A stretch of 64,000 bases of DNA from positions 372,001 through 436,000 of the forward strand of contig SCMY01000002.1 of the NCBI GenBank assembly GCA_005502805.1. The letters are read 5' to 3'. How positions within the stretch are numbered: position 1 is the first letter of the stretch; the number at the start of each line of letters is the position of its first letter. The DNA is from Rhizobiales bacterium 2SD. GTDB taxonomy: Bacteria > Pseudomonadota > Alphaproteobacteria > Rhizobiales > Beijerinckiaceae. The translations under genes and the position numbers were made by a program. Positions 55,774 to 64,000 of the stretch are shown here, in pieces. Under the pieces are notes generated by a model. It searched no databases and was not told the DNA's origin. It saw nothing but the letters and a program-made list of their open reading frames with translations.

Positions 55774-56705
55774 GCGCAGCGGGCGCGCCGCTGCTCGCGC
55801 TCGACACCCTGGCGCACCGCATTGGAGGCGGCGGGATAGTCGACGCCGACTTTGGCGAAGGTGGCGCAGGCCTGATCGCGCGCGCCGAGCCCGTTCAGGG
55901 ACATGCCGAGCTTGAGGAGACTGTCAGCCCCCTTGCCGGCCTTCGGAAAATCGCGCGAGATCTTCAGGAACTGCTCGGCCGCCTCGCGATAGCGCCGGCG
56001 CTGGAAATAGCTCTCGCCGAGCCAGAACGTCGCGTCGGCCGCCAGGCGATCCCGCGGATAGCTCTGCAGGAACTCGCGAAAGCTCATCTCGGCGCGCTCG
56101 TATTCCTTGCGCAGCACATGGGCGTAGGCGAGGTCATAGAGTTCGCGCGGGCTGCCCGCCTGCCCGGTCGCCGCAACGCTCGGCCCGCGCGGCGTCGCCG
56201 GCGGCAGCGCTCCATCAGGCACGGGACGGCCGACGCTGGACAGGTCCATCGGGCCCTGCCCCTGATCGCCGGCGAACTCCTCGTCGATGATCTGGCCGAG
56301 CTGGCGGGGGCCGCCTGCAGCCCCCGGCTGAGCAGCGGGATCGAATGCGTCGCCGCGGCGCTCGCGACCCGGCGGCGGTGGGGGAGTAGCCGGACGGGGA
56401 GCCTGTGGCGCCGGGGCAGCGCTGCTGCGCTGGCCGCCACGCTCCGACAGACGGAAATCGACATCTTCCTGGAACTTGCGCAGCTGCTCGGTCAGCCGGC
56501 GGTTCTCGAACTGCAACTGCTCGATCTGGCCGGAAAGCTGGCGCAGCTGGTTCTCGAGCCGGTTCGTGCGTACCACCAGATCCGCCGCGTCCTGCGCTCC
56601 GGCGGGCGCAGTCAGGCCGATCGTCAGCAGCGAAAGACCGGCAAGCAGGGCATGCCGCAACAGAGGCCGCTTCCGGCCCGGAATTGAAATCGTCGCAAAG
56701 CTCAT
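55770..56705 (-). CDS. cpoB: Tol-Pal system protein CpoB/YbgF
   Basis: Periplasmic protein that coordinates TolA with peptidoglycan synthesis during division. The 311-residue product has a signal (LLAGLSLLTIGLTAPAGA), an N-terminal coiled coil (DLVVRTNRLENQLRQLSGQIEQLQ), a Pro/Gly-rich linker, and C-terminal TPRs with YDLAYAHVLRKEYERAEMSF and FWLGESYFQRRRYREAAEQF. I start at ATG 56705; the frame continues 5' without a signal peptide. It is separated from pal by a terminator, so it may have its own promoter. Confidence 0.92.
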   Translation of the reverse strand: MSFATISIPGRKRPLLRHALLAGLSLLTIGLTAPAGAQDAADLVVRTNRLENQLRQLSGQIEQLQFENRRLTEQLRKFQEDVDFRLSERGGQRSSAAPAPQAPRPATPPPPPGRERRGDAFDPAAQPGAAGGPRQLGQIIDEEFAGDQGQGPMDLSSVGRPVPDGALPPATPRGPSVAATGQAGSPRELYDLAYAHVLRKEYERAEMSFREFLQSYPRDRLAADATFWLGESYFQRRRYREAAEQFLKISRDFPKAGKGADSLLKLGMSLNGLGARDQACATFAKVGVDYPAASNAVRQGVEREQRRARCA

Positions 56706-56774
56706 ATCAAGCAAACCGCATCGCCCCGGAAGATCGAAACTATCACACGCGAATACCGCGGCCAAAATATGGAA

Positions 56775-56808
56775 AAGCCGGCGCTTTCCTTGCGGTAAGC
56801 GCCGGCTT
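56775..56808 (-). terminator. Terminator between pal and cpoB
   Basis: AAGCCGGCGCTT (56775-56786) and AAGCGCCGGCTT (56797-56808) are perfect 12-base arms. The minus strand continues with TTTTCC and then ATATTTTGG. It lies just after the pal stop and upstream of cpoB. Confidence 0.85.
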
Positions 56809-56835
56809 CGTCAGGCACCCGTCGGGCGCTGGGCG

Positions 56836-57336
56836 TCAGACGCCGCCGGCGCCGTCGAGAACCGTCACGGCGCGGCGGTTCTGCGACCAGCAGGAGATGT
56901 CGTTGCAGACCGCGACCGGCCGCTCCTTGCCGTAGGAGATGGTGCGGATGCGGTTGCCGCCGATGCCGCGCGAAGCCAAATAGTCGCGGACCGTCTGGGC
57001 GCGGCGGGCGCCGAGCGAATAGTTGTATTCGCGGGTGCCGCGCTCGTCGGCATGGCCTTCGATGGTGAAGGTGTAGCGCGGATAGCGCTGCAGCCAGGCC
57101 GACTGCTTGTCGAGGGTCGCGACGGCTGTCGGCGTCAGGTCGGTCGAGTCGGTCTCGAAGAAGACGCGGTCGCCGACATTGACGACGAAGTCCTGGGCGC
57201 TGCCGGGCGTGGCGGCGCCGCCGGCGCCGAAGCCGTCGGCGTTCTGGTCCTTGGCGCAGGCGCCGAGGGCGAGCGCGCCCATCAGGGCAGCGGCGAGGCG
57301 CACGGTGCGGGCGCTGGCAGCGAAGGAGGCGAGCAT
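56836..57336 (-). CDS. pal: Peptidoglycan-associated lipoprotein Pal
   Basis: Outer-membrane lipoprotein that binds diaminopimelate in peptidoglycan and TolB, needed for membrane constriction at division. The start is ATG 57336 (MLASFAASARTV), 166 residues. The lipobox LALGAC places the lipidated Cys at about residue 27. The OmpA-like domain contains TIEGHADERGTREYNYSLG and RRAVTV. The gap to the upstream gene (57337-57515) carries a TTAACCAT, so pal probably has its own promoter. Confidence 0.95.
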   Translation of the reverse strand: MLASFAASARTVRLAAALMGALALGACAKDQNADGFGAGGAATPGSAQDFVVNVGDRVFFETDSTDLTPTAVATLDKQSAWLQRYPRYTFTIEGHADERGTREYNYSLGARRAQTVRDYLASRGIGGNRIRTISYGKERPVAVCNDISCWSQNRRAVTVLDGAGGV

Positions 57337-57460
57337 GTCAATTCTCTCCGAATTTCGGGCGCGGAGCGCGCCGGGCGGCGTCACGCGTTATCCCAATCAA
57401 TGATGTGTCAACCTAAACGAGACCTTGCCAAAACAAGGCGAAGTGGCGGCATTGCGGCTT

Positions 57461-57468
57461 ATGGTTAA
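57461..57468 (-). promoter_or_regulatory. Candidate CtrA half-site upstream of pal
   Basis: ATGGTTAA, TTAACCAT when read in the pal direction, about 125 bp upstream of the pal ATG and within the palindrome GGTTAACC. pal has been found to be CtrA-dependent in other Rhizobiales. Confidence 0.45.
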
Positions 57469-57515
57469 CCAAATATGGCAATAGGTGGCATTTCGGCGGC
57501 TGTTGCGCAAATGCA

Positions 57516-58211
57516 TCATGAGCTGCGGTCGTTTCGGGCCTTCAGCTCGTCGGCAAGCTTTTCCAAAGCCGATCGCGGAAGCTCGACCGCGCGCAGCACC
57601 CAACGCAAGCCTGTCAGTCCGAAGCGGAGACGATAGCGATCCTCCGCCGCCGCGCCGGTTCCGGCCGGAACGGCGACGGCAAAGCTCGCCAGACCGTCGA
57701 AGCCGGAGTTTTCGAACAGTTTCCAGGCGCCTTGCAGATCGGCTTTCGGCAACGCCACGCCCTGGCCGAGCAGGCTGCCGGGCTGTGCCCCGGGCCCGCG
57801 CGCGCTGATCAGGGCCGCGATCGCCTGCGGTGTCAGATGTTCGGCGATGATGGCGTCGACATAGCTGGCGGCGACGCTTCCCACGACCTGGCGCGCCAGC
57901 GGATCGAGCGACCGGGTCTGGGGTTGGCGCGCCAGGTAGGTCCTGACGATCTGCCGAGCAAAGGAGGCGCGCAACGCCGGCAGGTCGGTCCGCGCGAGAA
58001 TCTCTTCGGTGGCGCCTGCATTGGCCGCGAGCGCAAATCGCGTCACGCTCAGATAAGGCGACAGCCAGTAGCCGAGCAGGACCGCAACAACGGCTCCCAG
58101 CGCGAGCCGCAAGCCCCAGCGCGGGCGACGCACCTCTCGCTCGTCCTCGCCTTCGTCATCGATAGCCAATTGCGTCACGCCCACGGCTCCTTTCGAGCCC
58201 GGAATGTCCAT
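57516..58211 (-). CDS. DUF2939 domain-containing protein
   Basis: A 231-residue protein: a cytoplasmic N-terminus with acidic stretch (DDEGEDEREV), a single TM helix (LALGAVVAVLLGYWLSPYL) and a periplasmic DUF2939 domain beginning SVTRFALAANAGATEEILARTDLPALRASFARQIV. DUF2939 proteins are small membrane proteins of unknown function. It sits between tolB and pal, which are usually adjacent, so an envelope role is possible. The 87-bp gap to tolB and separate direction give no further clue. Confidence 0.83.
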   Translation of the reverse strand: MDIPGSKGAVGVTQLAIDDEGEDEREVRRPRWGLRLALGAVVAVLLGYWLSPYLSVTRFALAANAGATEEILARTDLPALRASFARQIVRTYLARQPQTRSLDPLARQVVGSVAASYVDAIIAEHLTPQAIAALISARGPGAQPGSLLGQGVALPKADLQGAWKLFENSGFDGLASFAVAVPAGTGAAAEDRYRLRFGLTGLRWVLRAVELPRSALEKLADELKARNDRSS

Positions 58212-58298
58212 TCAAGGCGTATGGGCACGCAAAATGTCGGAGGCATGGCTCCACGCGCTCCCTCGCGAAGTCGTGAGAGCGCCGAAGGTGAGCGAAGC

Positions 58299-59657
58299 TC
58301 AACGCGCCGCAGTGAGCAGCGGCGACCAGGTCGGGTCGGAGGCGAAGGCCGGCGTCGGCACCGGCACTTCCACACGGCCAGTGATGTCGACCATGTAGAG
58401 CTTGCCGCCGGACTGGCCGCCGGGGTCGCGGAAGAACATGATGTACTGGCCGTTGGGCGCCCAGTTCGGCGCCTCGTTGTGGAATCCCTCGGTCAGGATA
58501 CGCTCGCCGGAGCCGTCCGGCTTCATCACGCCGATCGAGAACGCGCCGCCGCCCTGCCGGGTGAAGGCGATCAGGTCGCCGCGGGGCGACCAGGACGGCT
58601 GCGAATAGGAACCCTGGCCGAAGGAGATGCGCTTGCCCTCGCCGCCGCCCGCACCCATCACGTAGAGCTGCTGCGAGCCGCCGCGATCACTCTCGAAGAC
58701 GATCTGCGAACCGTCGGGAGCGTAGGAGGGCGAGGTGTCGATCGCCGAGGTCGAGGTCAGCCGCTGCGTGGTGCGCGAGCCGATATCGATCGCGTAGAGA
58801 TTGGCGTTGCCGCCCTGCTGCAGGCTGAGCGCGATGCGGGCGCCATTGGGCGAGAAGCGCGGGCTCGTGGTCATGTCGGGGAAGTTGCCGACGACCTGGC
58901 GCTGGCCGGTCTCGATGTTGAGCACATGCACGCGCGGCTGCTCGCCGGTGCGCTGCGCCATATAGGTCACTTCCTGCGCCACCGGCGAATAGCGCGGCGT
59001 CACCACCGAGGTCTCGCCGCCGGTCAGGTAGCGCACATTGGCGCCATCCTGGTCCATGATCGCGAGGCGCTTGCGCCGGCTCTCCTTCGAGCCGGATTCG
59101 TCGACGAAGACGACGCGGGTGTCGAAGAAGCCGCCGACGCCGGTGATCTTGGTGAAGACCGCATCCGAGATGATGTGGCCGACGCGGCGGGAATTGTTCG
59201 GGTCGGTGAAATATTGCTGGCCGTCGATCTGCTGGCCGGCGACGACGTCCCAGAGCCGGAACTCGGCCCGCAGGCGGCCGCCGTCGCGCGAGACGCGGCC
59301 GATCACCAGCGCCTGCACGCCGGCCGCCTTCCACGCCTCGAACTGGGGCGCGGCATCGAAAGGCGGGTTCTTCTCGGGATGGCGCGCCTTCTCGATCGGG
59401 ATGAAGTAGCCGCAGCGCTTGAGGTTGTTGGTGATGATGCCGGAGACCAGCGCCCCGCCCTCGCCGGCGAAGTCGGCGACCGCGATCGGCATCGGCTGGA
59501 AGGTGCCCTTGCGCAGGTCGATCACCAACTCGGCCCGGGCCGGCACGATGAAGCTGGGCACGACCAGCGCAGACCCTGCCAGCGCCAGAACGCCGCGACG
59601 GCTTGGCCGAGACATGCCGGCGCCCGGCCGGGAAACGAGATGATCAATGCGGTCCAT
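58299..59657 (-). CDS. tolB: Tol-Pal system beta-propeller TolB
   Basis: Periplasmic propeller that binds Pal and helps transmit TolA energy to the outer membrane. The product is 452 residues from ATG 59657, directly after the tolA stop; an alternative start at 59615 ([12 protein letters not shown]) begins the signal peptide and is also plausible. The N-terminal domain [21 protein letters not shown] is followed by six WD40-like repeats, recognisable by [35 protein letters not shown] and [11 protein letters not shown]. Confidence 0.94.
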   Translation of the reverse strand: MDRIDHLVSRPGAGMSRPSRRGVLALAGSALVVPSFIVPARAELVIDLRKGTFQPMPIAVADFAGEGGALVSGIITNNLKRCGYFIPIEKARHPEKNPPFDAAPQFEAWKAAGVQALVIGRVSRDGGRLRAEFRLWDVVAGQQIDGQQYFTDPNNSRRVGHIISDAVFTKITGVGGFFDTRVVFVDESGSKESRRKRLAIMDQDGANVRYLTGGETSVVTPRYSPVAQEVTYMAQRTGEQPRVHVLNIETGQRQVVGNFPDMTTSPRFSPNGARIALSLQQGGNANLYAIDIGSRTTQRLTSTSAIDTSPSYAPDGSQIVFESDRGGSQQLYVMGAGGGEGKRISFGQGSYSQPSWSPRGDLIAFTRQGGGAFSIGVMKPDGSGERILTEGFHNEAPNWAPNGQYIMFFRDPGGQSGGKLYMVDITGRVEVPVPTPAFASDPTWSPLLTAAR

Positions 59658-59662
59658 GGCGG

Positions 59663-60808
59663 TCACAATACGTCCCTGGCGTCGAAATTCACGATGACGT
59701 CGCGCCAATCGTCGTAATAAGCGGCAAATTGCGCGGGAATGCGCAGCGGCGAACAGCGGCGCGTCGCCGTCAGCGCCGAATCCGCCGCGACCCGGAAGAG
59801 CGGGTCGGGCGAGGAATTGGTCACGCTGGCCTGGCCGATCAGCGAGCCGTCGGTGTTGAGCTTCATCCGGACCTGCGGCACCACCGGCTTCGGGGCGCTC
59901 TGCAGGGCGATCGGCACGTTCCAGCATTTCTGCAGCTGGTCCTGAATGATGCCCATCAGCTGCGCCCTGAGCGAGGGCGAGAGCTTCTGCGAGGAACCGG
60001 TCTGGGTTCCGAGCGAAGCCGTGCGGTTGATCTGCGGCGCGCTCGATCCAGATGACTGTGCCTGCTCCTTCGACTGCAGCAGCTTGGCGATGTCGTTCGG
60101 GTTGAAGTTCTTGGCGATCTCGGCCTCGCGCTTGGCCTTGGCTTCCGCCTCGCGCTTGGCCTTGGCCTCGGCGGCGAGCTTGGCCTTGTGCTCGGCCTCG
60201 GCCTTCGCCTTGGCTTCCGCTTCGGCCTTGAGCTTGGCGGCCTTGGCCGCTTCCGCCTTGGCCTGCGCCTCAGCTTCAGCCTTCGCCTTCGCGGCTGCCT
60301 TGGCCTCCTGCTCGGCCTGCTTGGCCTTGCGCTCGAGCTCGGCCTCCTCGGCGAGCTTCGCCAGCTCCTCGCGGCGCTGCTCGGCTTCCTGGGCGGCCGC
60401 CTGCTCGGATTTCTGCGGCGGCTGCTTCACCGGTTCGGCCGGCGGCGTCGGCTTCGGTGTCGGGCGCGCCGGCGGCAGCGGGGCCGCGACATTGTCGTCG
60501 GCGACCTTCAGCTCGGGCGGTCGCGAGGGCGGCGCCGGTGTATCCTGCTTGGCCTCGCCCGCTTCCTTGCGCTCGACGATCTCGGACTGGCGCTCGGCCC
60601 GCTGCTGCGGCTGCTCCTGCACCTTCTCGGCCTGGCGCTCGCCGCGGGTGACCTGATTCAGCGCGGAGGGATCGATCACCTCGACGGCGATCGCCTCCTG
60701 ATGCTCCGGCAGCGGCGTCGCACCGGCAAAGGCCAGCAGCCCCGCGACCAGCACGGTCGCGTGGCCCAGGGCGGAAACCGCCAAGCCCGGTTCGGAACGC
60801 GAAACCAT
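59663..60808 (-). CDS. tolA: Tol-Pal system protein TolA
   Basis: TonB-like energy transducer that spans the periplasm. There is one N-terminal TM ([18 protein letters not shown], about residues 15-32), a Pro-rich part, then a long Ala/Lys/Glu-rich helical stretch ([19 protein letters not shown] and similar repeats), and a C-terminal domain with [16 protein letters not shown] and ending DARDVL. Low-complexity repeats may vary in length between strains. The 381-residue ORF starts at ATG 60808; a TTG lies one codon upstream. Confidence 0.92.
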   Translation of the reverse strand: MVSRSEPGLAVSALGHATVLVAGLLAFAGATPLPEHQEAIAVEVIDPSALNQVTRGERQAEKVQEQPQQRAERQSEIVERKEAGEAKQDTPAPPSRPPELKVADDNVAAPLPPARPTPKPTPPAEPVKQPPQKSEQAAAQEAEQRREELAKLAEEAELERKAKQAEQEAKAAAKAKAEAEAQAKAEAAKAAKLKAEAEAKAKAEAEHKAKLAAEAKAKREAEAKAKREAEIAKNFNPNDIAKLLQSKEQAQSSGSSAPQINRTASLGTQTGSSQKLSPSLRAQLMGIIQDQLQKCWNVPIALQSAPKPVVPQVRMKLNTDGSLIGQASVTNSSPDPLFRVAADSALTATRRCSPLRIPAQFAAYYDDWRDVIVNFDARDVL

Positions 60809-60830
60809 CAACGCGACGGCACCTTCTCGT

Positions 60831-61280
<450 letters not shown>

Positions 61281-61291
61281 CGTCTAAGCCC

Positions 61292-62005
<714 letters not shown>

Positions 62006-62225
62006 CCTGTCATCCTTCTACCTGGCGGGCGCGAAACCGAGCTCGGCCCCGCGCAGCCTGTTCTTCGCGCCGCGAAGCTCGCGCCGCCGCCCGTTTCTGC
62101 GCTCCGGGGATATGCCATTGACACCAATTGCCGCTGAATTCGGCGAAAGATGGGCCAAACGGCGATGTTCCCGTGCGCCAAAGGCCTTGTGTCCCGTTAA
62201 GTCAGCGTCAAGGTTAAGGGCCTGC

Positions 62226-62233
62226 ATGGTTAA
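62226..62233 (-). promoter_or_regulatory. Candidate CtrA half-site upstream of tolQ
   Basis: ATGGTTAA, TTAACCAT in the tolQ direction, about 220 bp upstream of the start. Further TTAA/GTTAA copies lie nearby in the same gap, but without N7 spacing. The distance is long for a promoter, so a second promoter or another regulator is possible. Confidence 0.4.
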
Positions 62234-62244
62234 TATCGCGTTAT

Positions 62245-62262
62245 GACGGCCTTGCGGCCGTC
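62245..62262 (+). other. Short perfect hairpin in the leader of the 238-aa membrane protein
   Basis: GACGGCC-TTGC-GGCCGTC, arms of seven, 40 bp upstream of the ATG at 62303. It might be part of a 5' UTR. No T run follows, so termination is unlikely. Confidence 0.35.
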
Positions 62263-62302
62263 GGCGGGCAGGCAGGTGACGGCCATGACTGCGGGAGGGC
62301 GA

Positions 62303-63019
62303 ATGCGGTTTGGCGAATGGCTTGCCGGCCATGCCCGGCGCTATGTCTGGAACCGGACGACGCTCGTCGCGATCCTGCTCGTCTCGCCGTCGATCGTCTC
62401 CTCGATCGCGACTTTCGCCATCTCGAACTCGCTCGATCGACGTATTGCCCGCTTTGCCGACGAGCGCGACACGCTGACCCGCAATCTCACCGCACTAGAC
62501 GGGCAGGTGAAGACCTTCGAGACCCTGCAACTCAGCCGAGGCGCGTTCTTGCTCGTCCTGAACGGCTCGCAAGCCGACATGCAGTTCAAATATCTGCTCG
62601 ACCGGCTGTTCCGTCAGAATGCCAAGCAGGCGGTGCGTCGCATGGCGGCGATCGTTCACCCACAGGATTGGCAGAACCGGATGGCGCCCTATGAGGCGCT
62701 GGTCGATCAGGACTACAGCGATGCCAAAACAGTCCGGGACATCCAGGCGATCGAGAACGCGATGGTGATGGAGGCAGGCGCGCAGCTGACTGCACTCCAG
62801 CTGCGTCACAACATCGTCGCCGGGCGGATGAGCAAGATCGAAAGCCTGAAGACCCAGATCAGCACGGTCCTCGCCTCGCTGACCACGGCTCTCACGATCG
62901 CGATCTTCTTCGTCACCACCAACAGGAAGGCCCCCGAACCGCCCTCCGCAGCACCGCCGGAAAAACGCCAACGGCCCGCCTCCGCAAGGAGACGGACCGC
63001 CGACGGTCGTCAGCTCTGA
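62303..63019 (+). CDS. Hypothetical two-TM membrane protein with helical middle
   Basis: A 238-residue protein with TM helices at about residues 20-40 (TTLVAILLVSPSIVSSIATFAI) and 195-215 (TQISTVLASLTTALTIAIFFV). Between them lies a helical, charged region with RIARFADERDTLTRNLTALDGQVK, a coiled coil. I start at ATG 62303 because of the strong Shine-Dalgarno GGGAGGGC; the frame extends to 62243. No family is known. The topology suggests a periplasmic loop or sensor-like part. The C-terminal tail is rich in Pro, Arg and Lys. It is divergent from tolQ. Confidence 0.65.
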   Translation: MRFGEWLAGHARRYVWNRTTLVAILLVSPSIVSSIATFAISNSLDRRIARFADERDTLTRNLTALDGQVKTFETLQLSRGAFLLVLNGSQADMQFKYLLDRLFRQNAKQAVRRMAAIVHPQDWQNRMAPYEALVDQDYSDAKTVRDIQAIENAMVMEAGAQLTALQLRHNIVAGRMSKIESLKTQISTVLASLTTALTIAIFFVTTNRKAPEPPSAAPPEKRQRPASARRRTADGRQL

Positions 63020-63029
63020 AAAGGGGCGA

Positions 63030-63485
63030 TCAGGCGCTTTCGACAGTACCCGTACCGGTGCCGTTGCGACGGCGCTCGTTCATGAACTCGTCGAACTCGG
63101 CCTTGTCCTTGGCCATGCGCAGCCGGCCGAGGAAATCGTGGAACTCACGCTGTTCGTCCTCGAGACGGCGCAGCGTCTCGTCGCGATACTCGTCGAAGGC
63201 GCGATTGCCGCTCGACGACGGGCCGCGGCCCCAGCCGCCGAAACCGCCACGGCCACCCCATTGCTGGGCGCCGCCCATGCGCTCACGCAGGCGCTCCATC
63301 TTGTCCTGCAGGCGATTCATCCGGTGCTCGTAGCGAGCCGGTCCGCAACCATGTCCCATGCGTCCACTCCAGAAAAGAAAGACCAGGGTCGCCAGACCCA
63401 ACGGCCAGAAGATGATGAAGCCGAGCACCGCGAAGGCGATCCAGGCTCCCTTTCCGTATTCATCAAGCTTCGCGACGATCGGCAT
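63030..63485 (-). CDS. DUF2852 domain-containing membrane protein
   Basis: A 151-residue protein: two hydrophobic helices (KGAWIAFAVLGFIIFWPLGLATLVFLFW) near the N-terminus, then a charged helical part (HRMNRLQDKMERLRERMGG), a Gly-rich linker and a further helical part ending MNERRRNG. This fits DUF2852, of unknown function, widespread in Rhizobiales. ATG 63485 follows GAGAGGAATCG. The 213-bp gap upstream holds a strong dyad (63617-63639). Confidence 0.87.
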   Translation of the reverse strand: MPIVAKLDEYGKGAWIAFAVLGFIIFWPLGLATLVFLFWSGRMGHGCGPARYEHRMNRLQDKMERLRERMGGAQQWGGRGGFGGWGRGPSSSGNRAFDEYRDETLRRLEDEQREFHDFLGRLRMAKDKAEFDEFMNERRRNGTGTGTVESA

Positions 63486-63616
63486 CGATTCCTCTCGAAC
63501 CTGAATGGCAGCGGCGGATGCCGCGGCCGGCCAACCTCACGTTCGGCTCCATCTTGGAGAGAGGGACGAACTTACCGATCAGGTACCAGCCCAATCGATC
63601 CGGCCCTCGCCGACCG

Positions 63617-63639
63617 TGTGAATGTAAATCACATTCACA
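63617..63639. promoter_or_regulatory. Perfect 9-base-arm dyad upstream of the DUF2852 gene
   Basis: TGTGAATGT (63617-63625) and ACATTCACA (63631-63639) are perfect complements around AAATC. The dyad is in an A/T-rich segment between the end of a TetR gene and the DUF2852 start, 132 bp upstream of the latter. TetR-family operators often look like this. The flanking TetR is a candidate regulator, but not proven. Confidence 0.55.
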
Positions 63640-63698
63640 TATCTGGACGCGCTTGCCAAGGCTTTCAAGACAGCCGGATCAAAATTTTCAGGAGGGGG

Positions 63699-64000
63699 TC
63701 AGGCCGGCTGGTCGGGCGGAAGACCCAACCCTTTGAGATAGATCAGCATTCCCGCCTCGAGCAGGTCGGAGGCCGACATCGGTAGCGGCCGGCGGCCGGC
63801 ATCGGCACGGCCGAACAGGGCGGCGACGCCGTGCGACATCGCCCAGATATGCAGCGCCATCATCAGCGCCGGCGGGCGCTTTGCCTGCGGCAGCGCCGCG
63901 ATCAGCGTCTCCGCCGCCTGGCGCAATTGCTGGAAGGACCGGTCGGCGGCGGCGCGCAATTCGGGGCTGGCATCGAGCGGCACGCCGGCTTCGAACATCG
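63699..64000 (-). CDS. TetR/AcrR-type regulator, C-terminal part only (cut by window end)
   Basis: The last ~100 residues of a protein whose start lies beyond the window. ALMMALHIWAMSHGVAALFGR and SDLLEAGMLIYLKGLG resemble the WHG/TetR_C ligand domain of TetR regulators; the HTH is not visible here. The Met at 63998 is probably internal, as a TetR would need about 100 more residues. A dyad follows its 3' end at 63617-63639. Confidence 0.7.
   Translation of the reverse strand, partial: MFEAGVPLDASPELRAAADRSFQQLRQAAETLIAALPQAKRPPALMMALHIWAMSHGVAALFGRADAGRRPLPMSASDLLEAGMLIYLKGLGLPPDQPA

Overview
The window looks like chromosomal DNA of a GC-rich alphaproteobacterium of the order Hyphomicrobiales (Rhizobiales), most like Bosea or a near relative. 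I base this on gene content read from the translations: the cell-cycle regulators ChpT and CtrA beside chemotaxis and flagellar-export genes, an EipA/DUF1134 envelope protein, an Omp25-like beta-barrel, the order tolQRAB-pal-cpoB-tilS-ftsH-glmM, and 104-107 bp double-palindrome intergenic repeats. The genus is an inference. I found no tRNA, rRNA, CRISPR array, integrase, transposase or prophage. Gene density and codon use are even, so this is core chromosome rather than an island.

Layout. 1-17.3 kb is mixed metabolism and envelope: the end of a hydroxypyruvate-isomerase-like gene, glucokinase, an acyltransferase, an ABC-F ATPase, an SDR, a phosphoesterase, a Nudix hydrolase, cytochrome b561, ribA, a YfhO-like membrane protein, a HAD hydrolase plus PfkB kinase pair, a coiled-coil protein, EipA, a YHS protein and cysQ. 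18.2-29.6 kb is the motility and cell-cycle block: chpT, then cheA-cheW-cheY-cheB-cheR, a terminator, ctrA on the other strand, then fliI and fliJ separated by two inverted genes (a thioredoxin-like protein and an MFS transporter). 29.6-38.6 kb holds small regulator/enzyme pairs: a GNAT, a TetR regulator, a quinone reductase divergent from a LysR regulator, gpmI, a haloacid dehalogenase with a GST, and a divergent gluconate/idonate dehydrogenase pair. 38.6-48.8 kb holds a diguanylate cyclase, fhs, a secreted intradiol dioxygenase, a secreted CxxCH protein, a frameshifted ECF42-type sigma factor next to its DGPF/YciI partner, and the formaldehyde pair frmR-frmA. 48.8-62 kb is envelope biogenesis: two outer-membrane barrels, glmM, ftsH, tilS, cpoB, pal, a DUF2939 gene, tolB, tolA, tolR and tolQ. 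The end carries a small membrane protein, a DUF2852 protein and a truncated TetR regulator next to a strong dyad.

How the parts connect. CckA-ChpT-CtrA signalling is represented by chpT and ctrA. Candidate CtrA sites (TTAACCAT, or TTAA-N7-TTAA) lie upstream of chpT, ctrA, pal, tolQ and the Omp25-like gene, which suggests that cell-cycle control reaches the Tol-Pal division machinery. One-carbon genes (fhs, frmA, frmR) suggest formaldehyde and formate handling. Three copies of one double-palindrome repeat fill three gaps between convergent genes almost exactly.

I did not find a clear new defence or biosynthetic system. The best leads are regulatory: an ATCTCAT operator cluster between a small IGDNGGPPL-type protein and an ABC-F gene, a near-perfect 40-bp palindrome upstream of chpT, a hairpin that covers the Shine-Dalgarno and start codon of a 71-aa ORF, a perfect 9-bp-arm dyad near the end of the window, and an unlisted 38-aa ORF.
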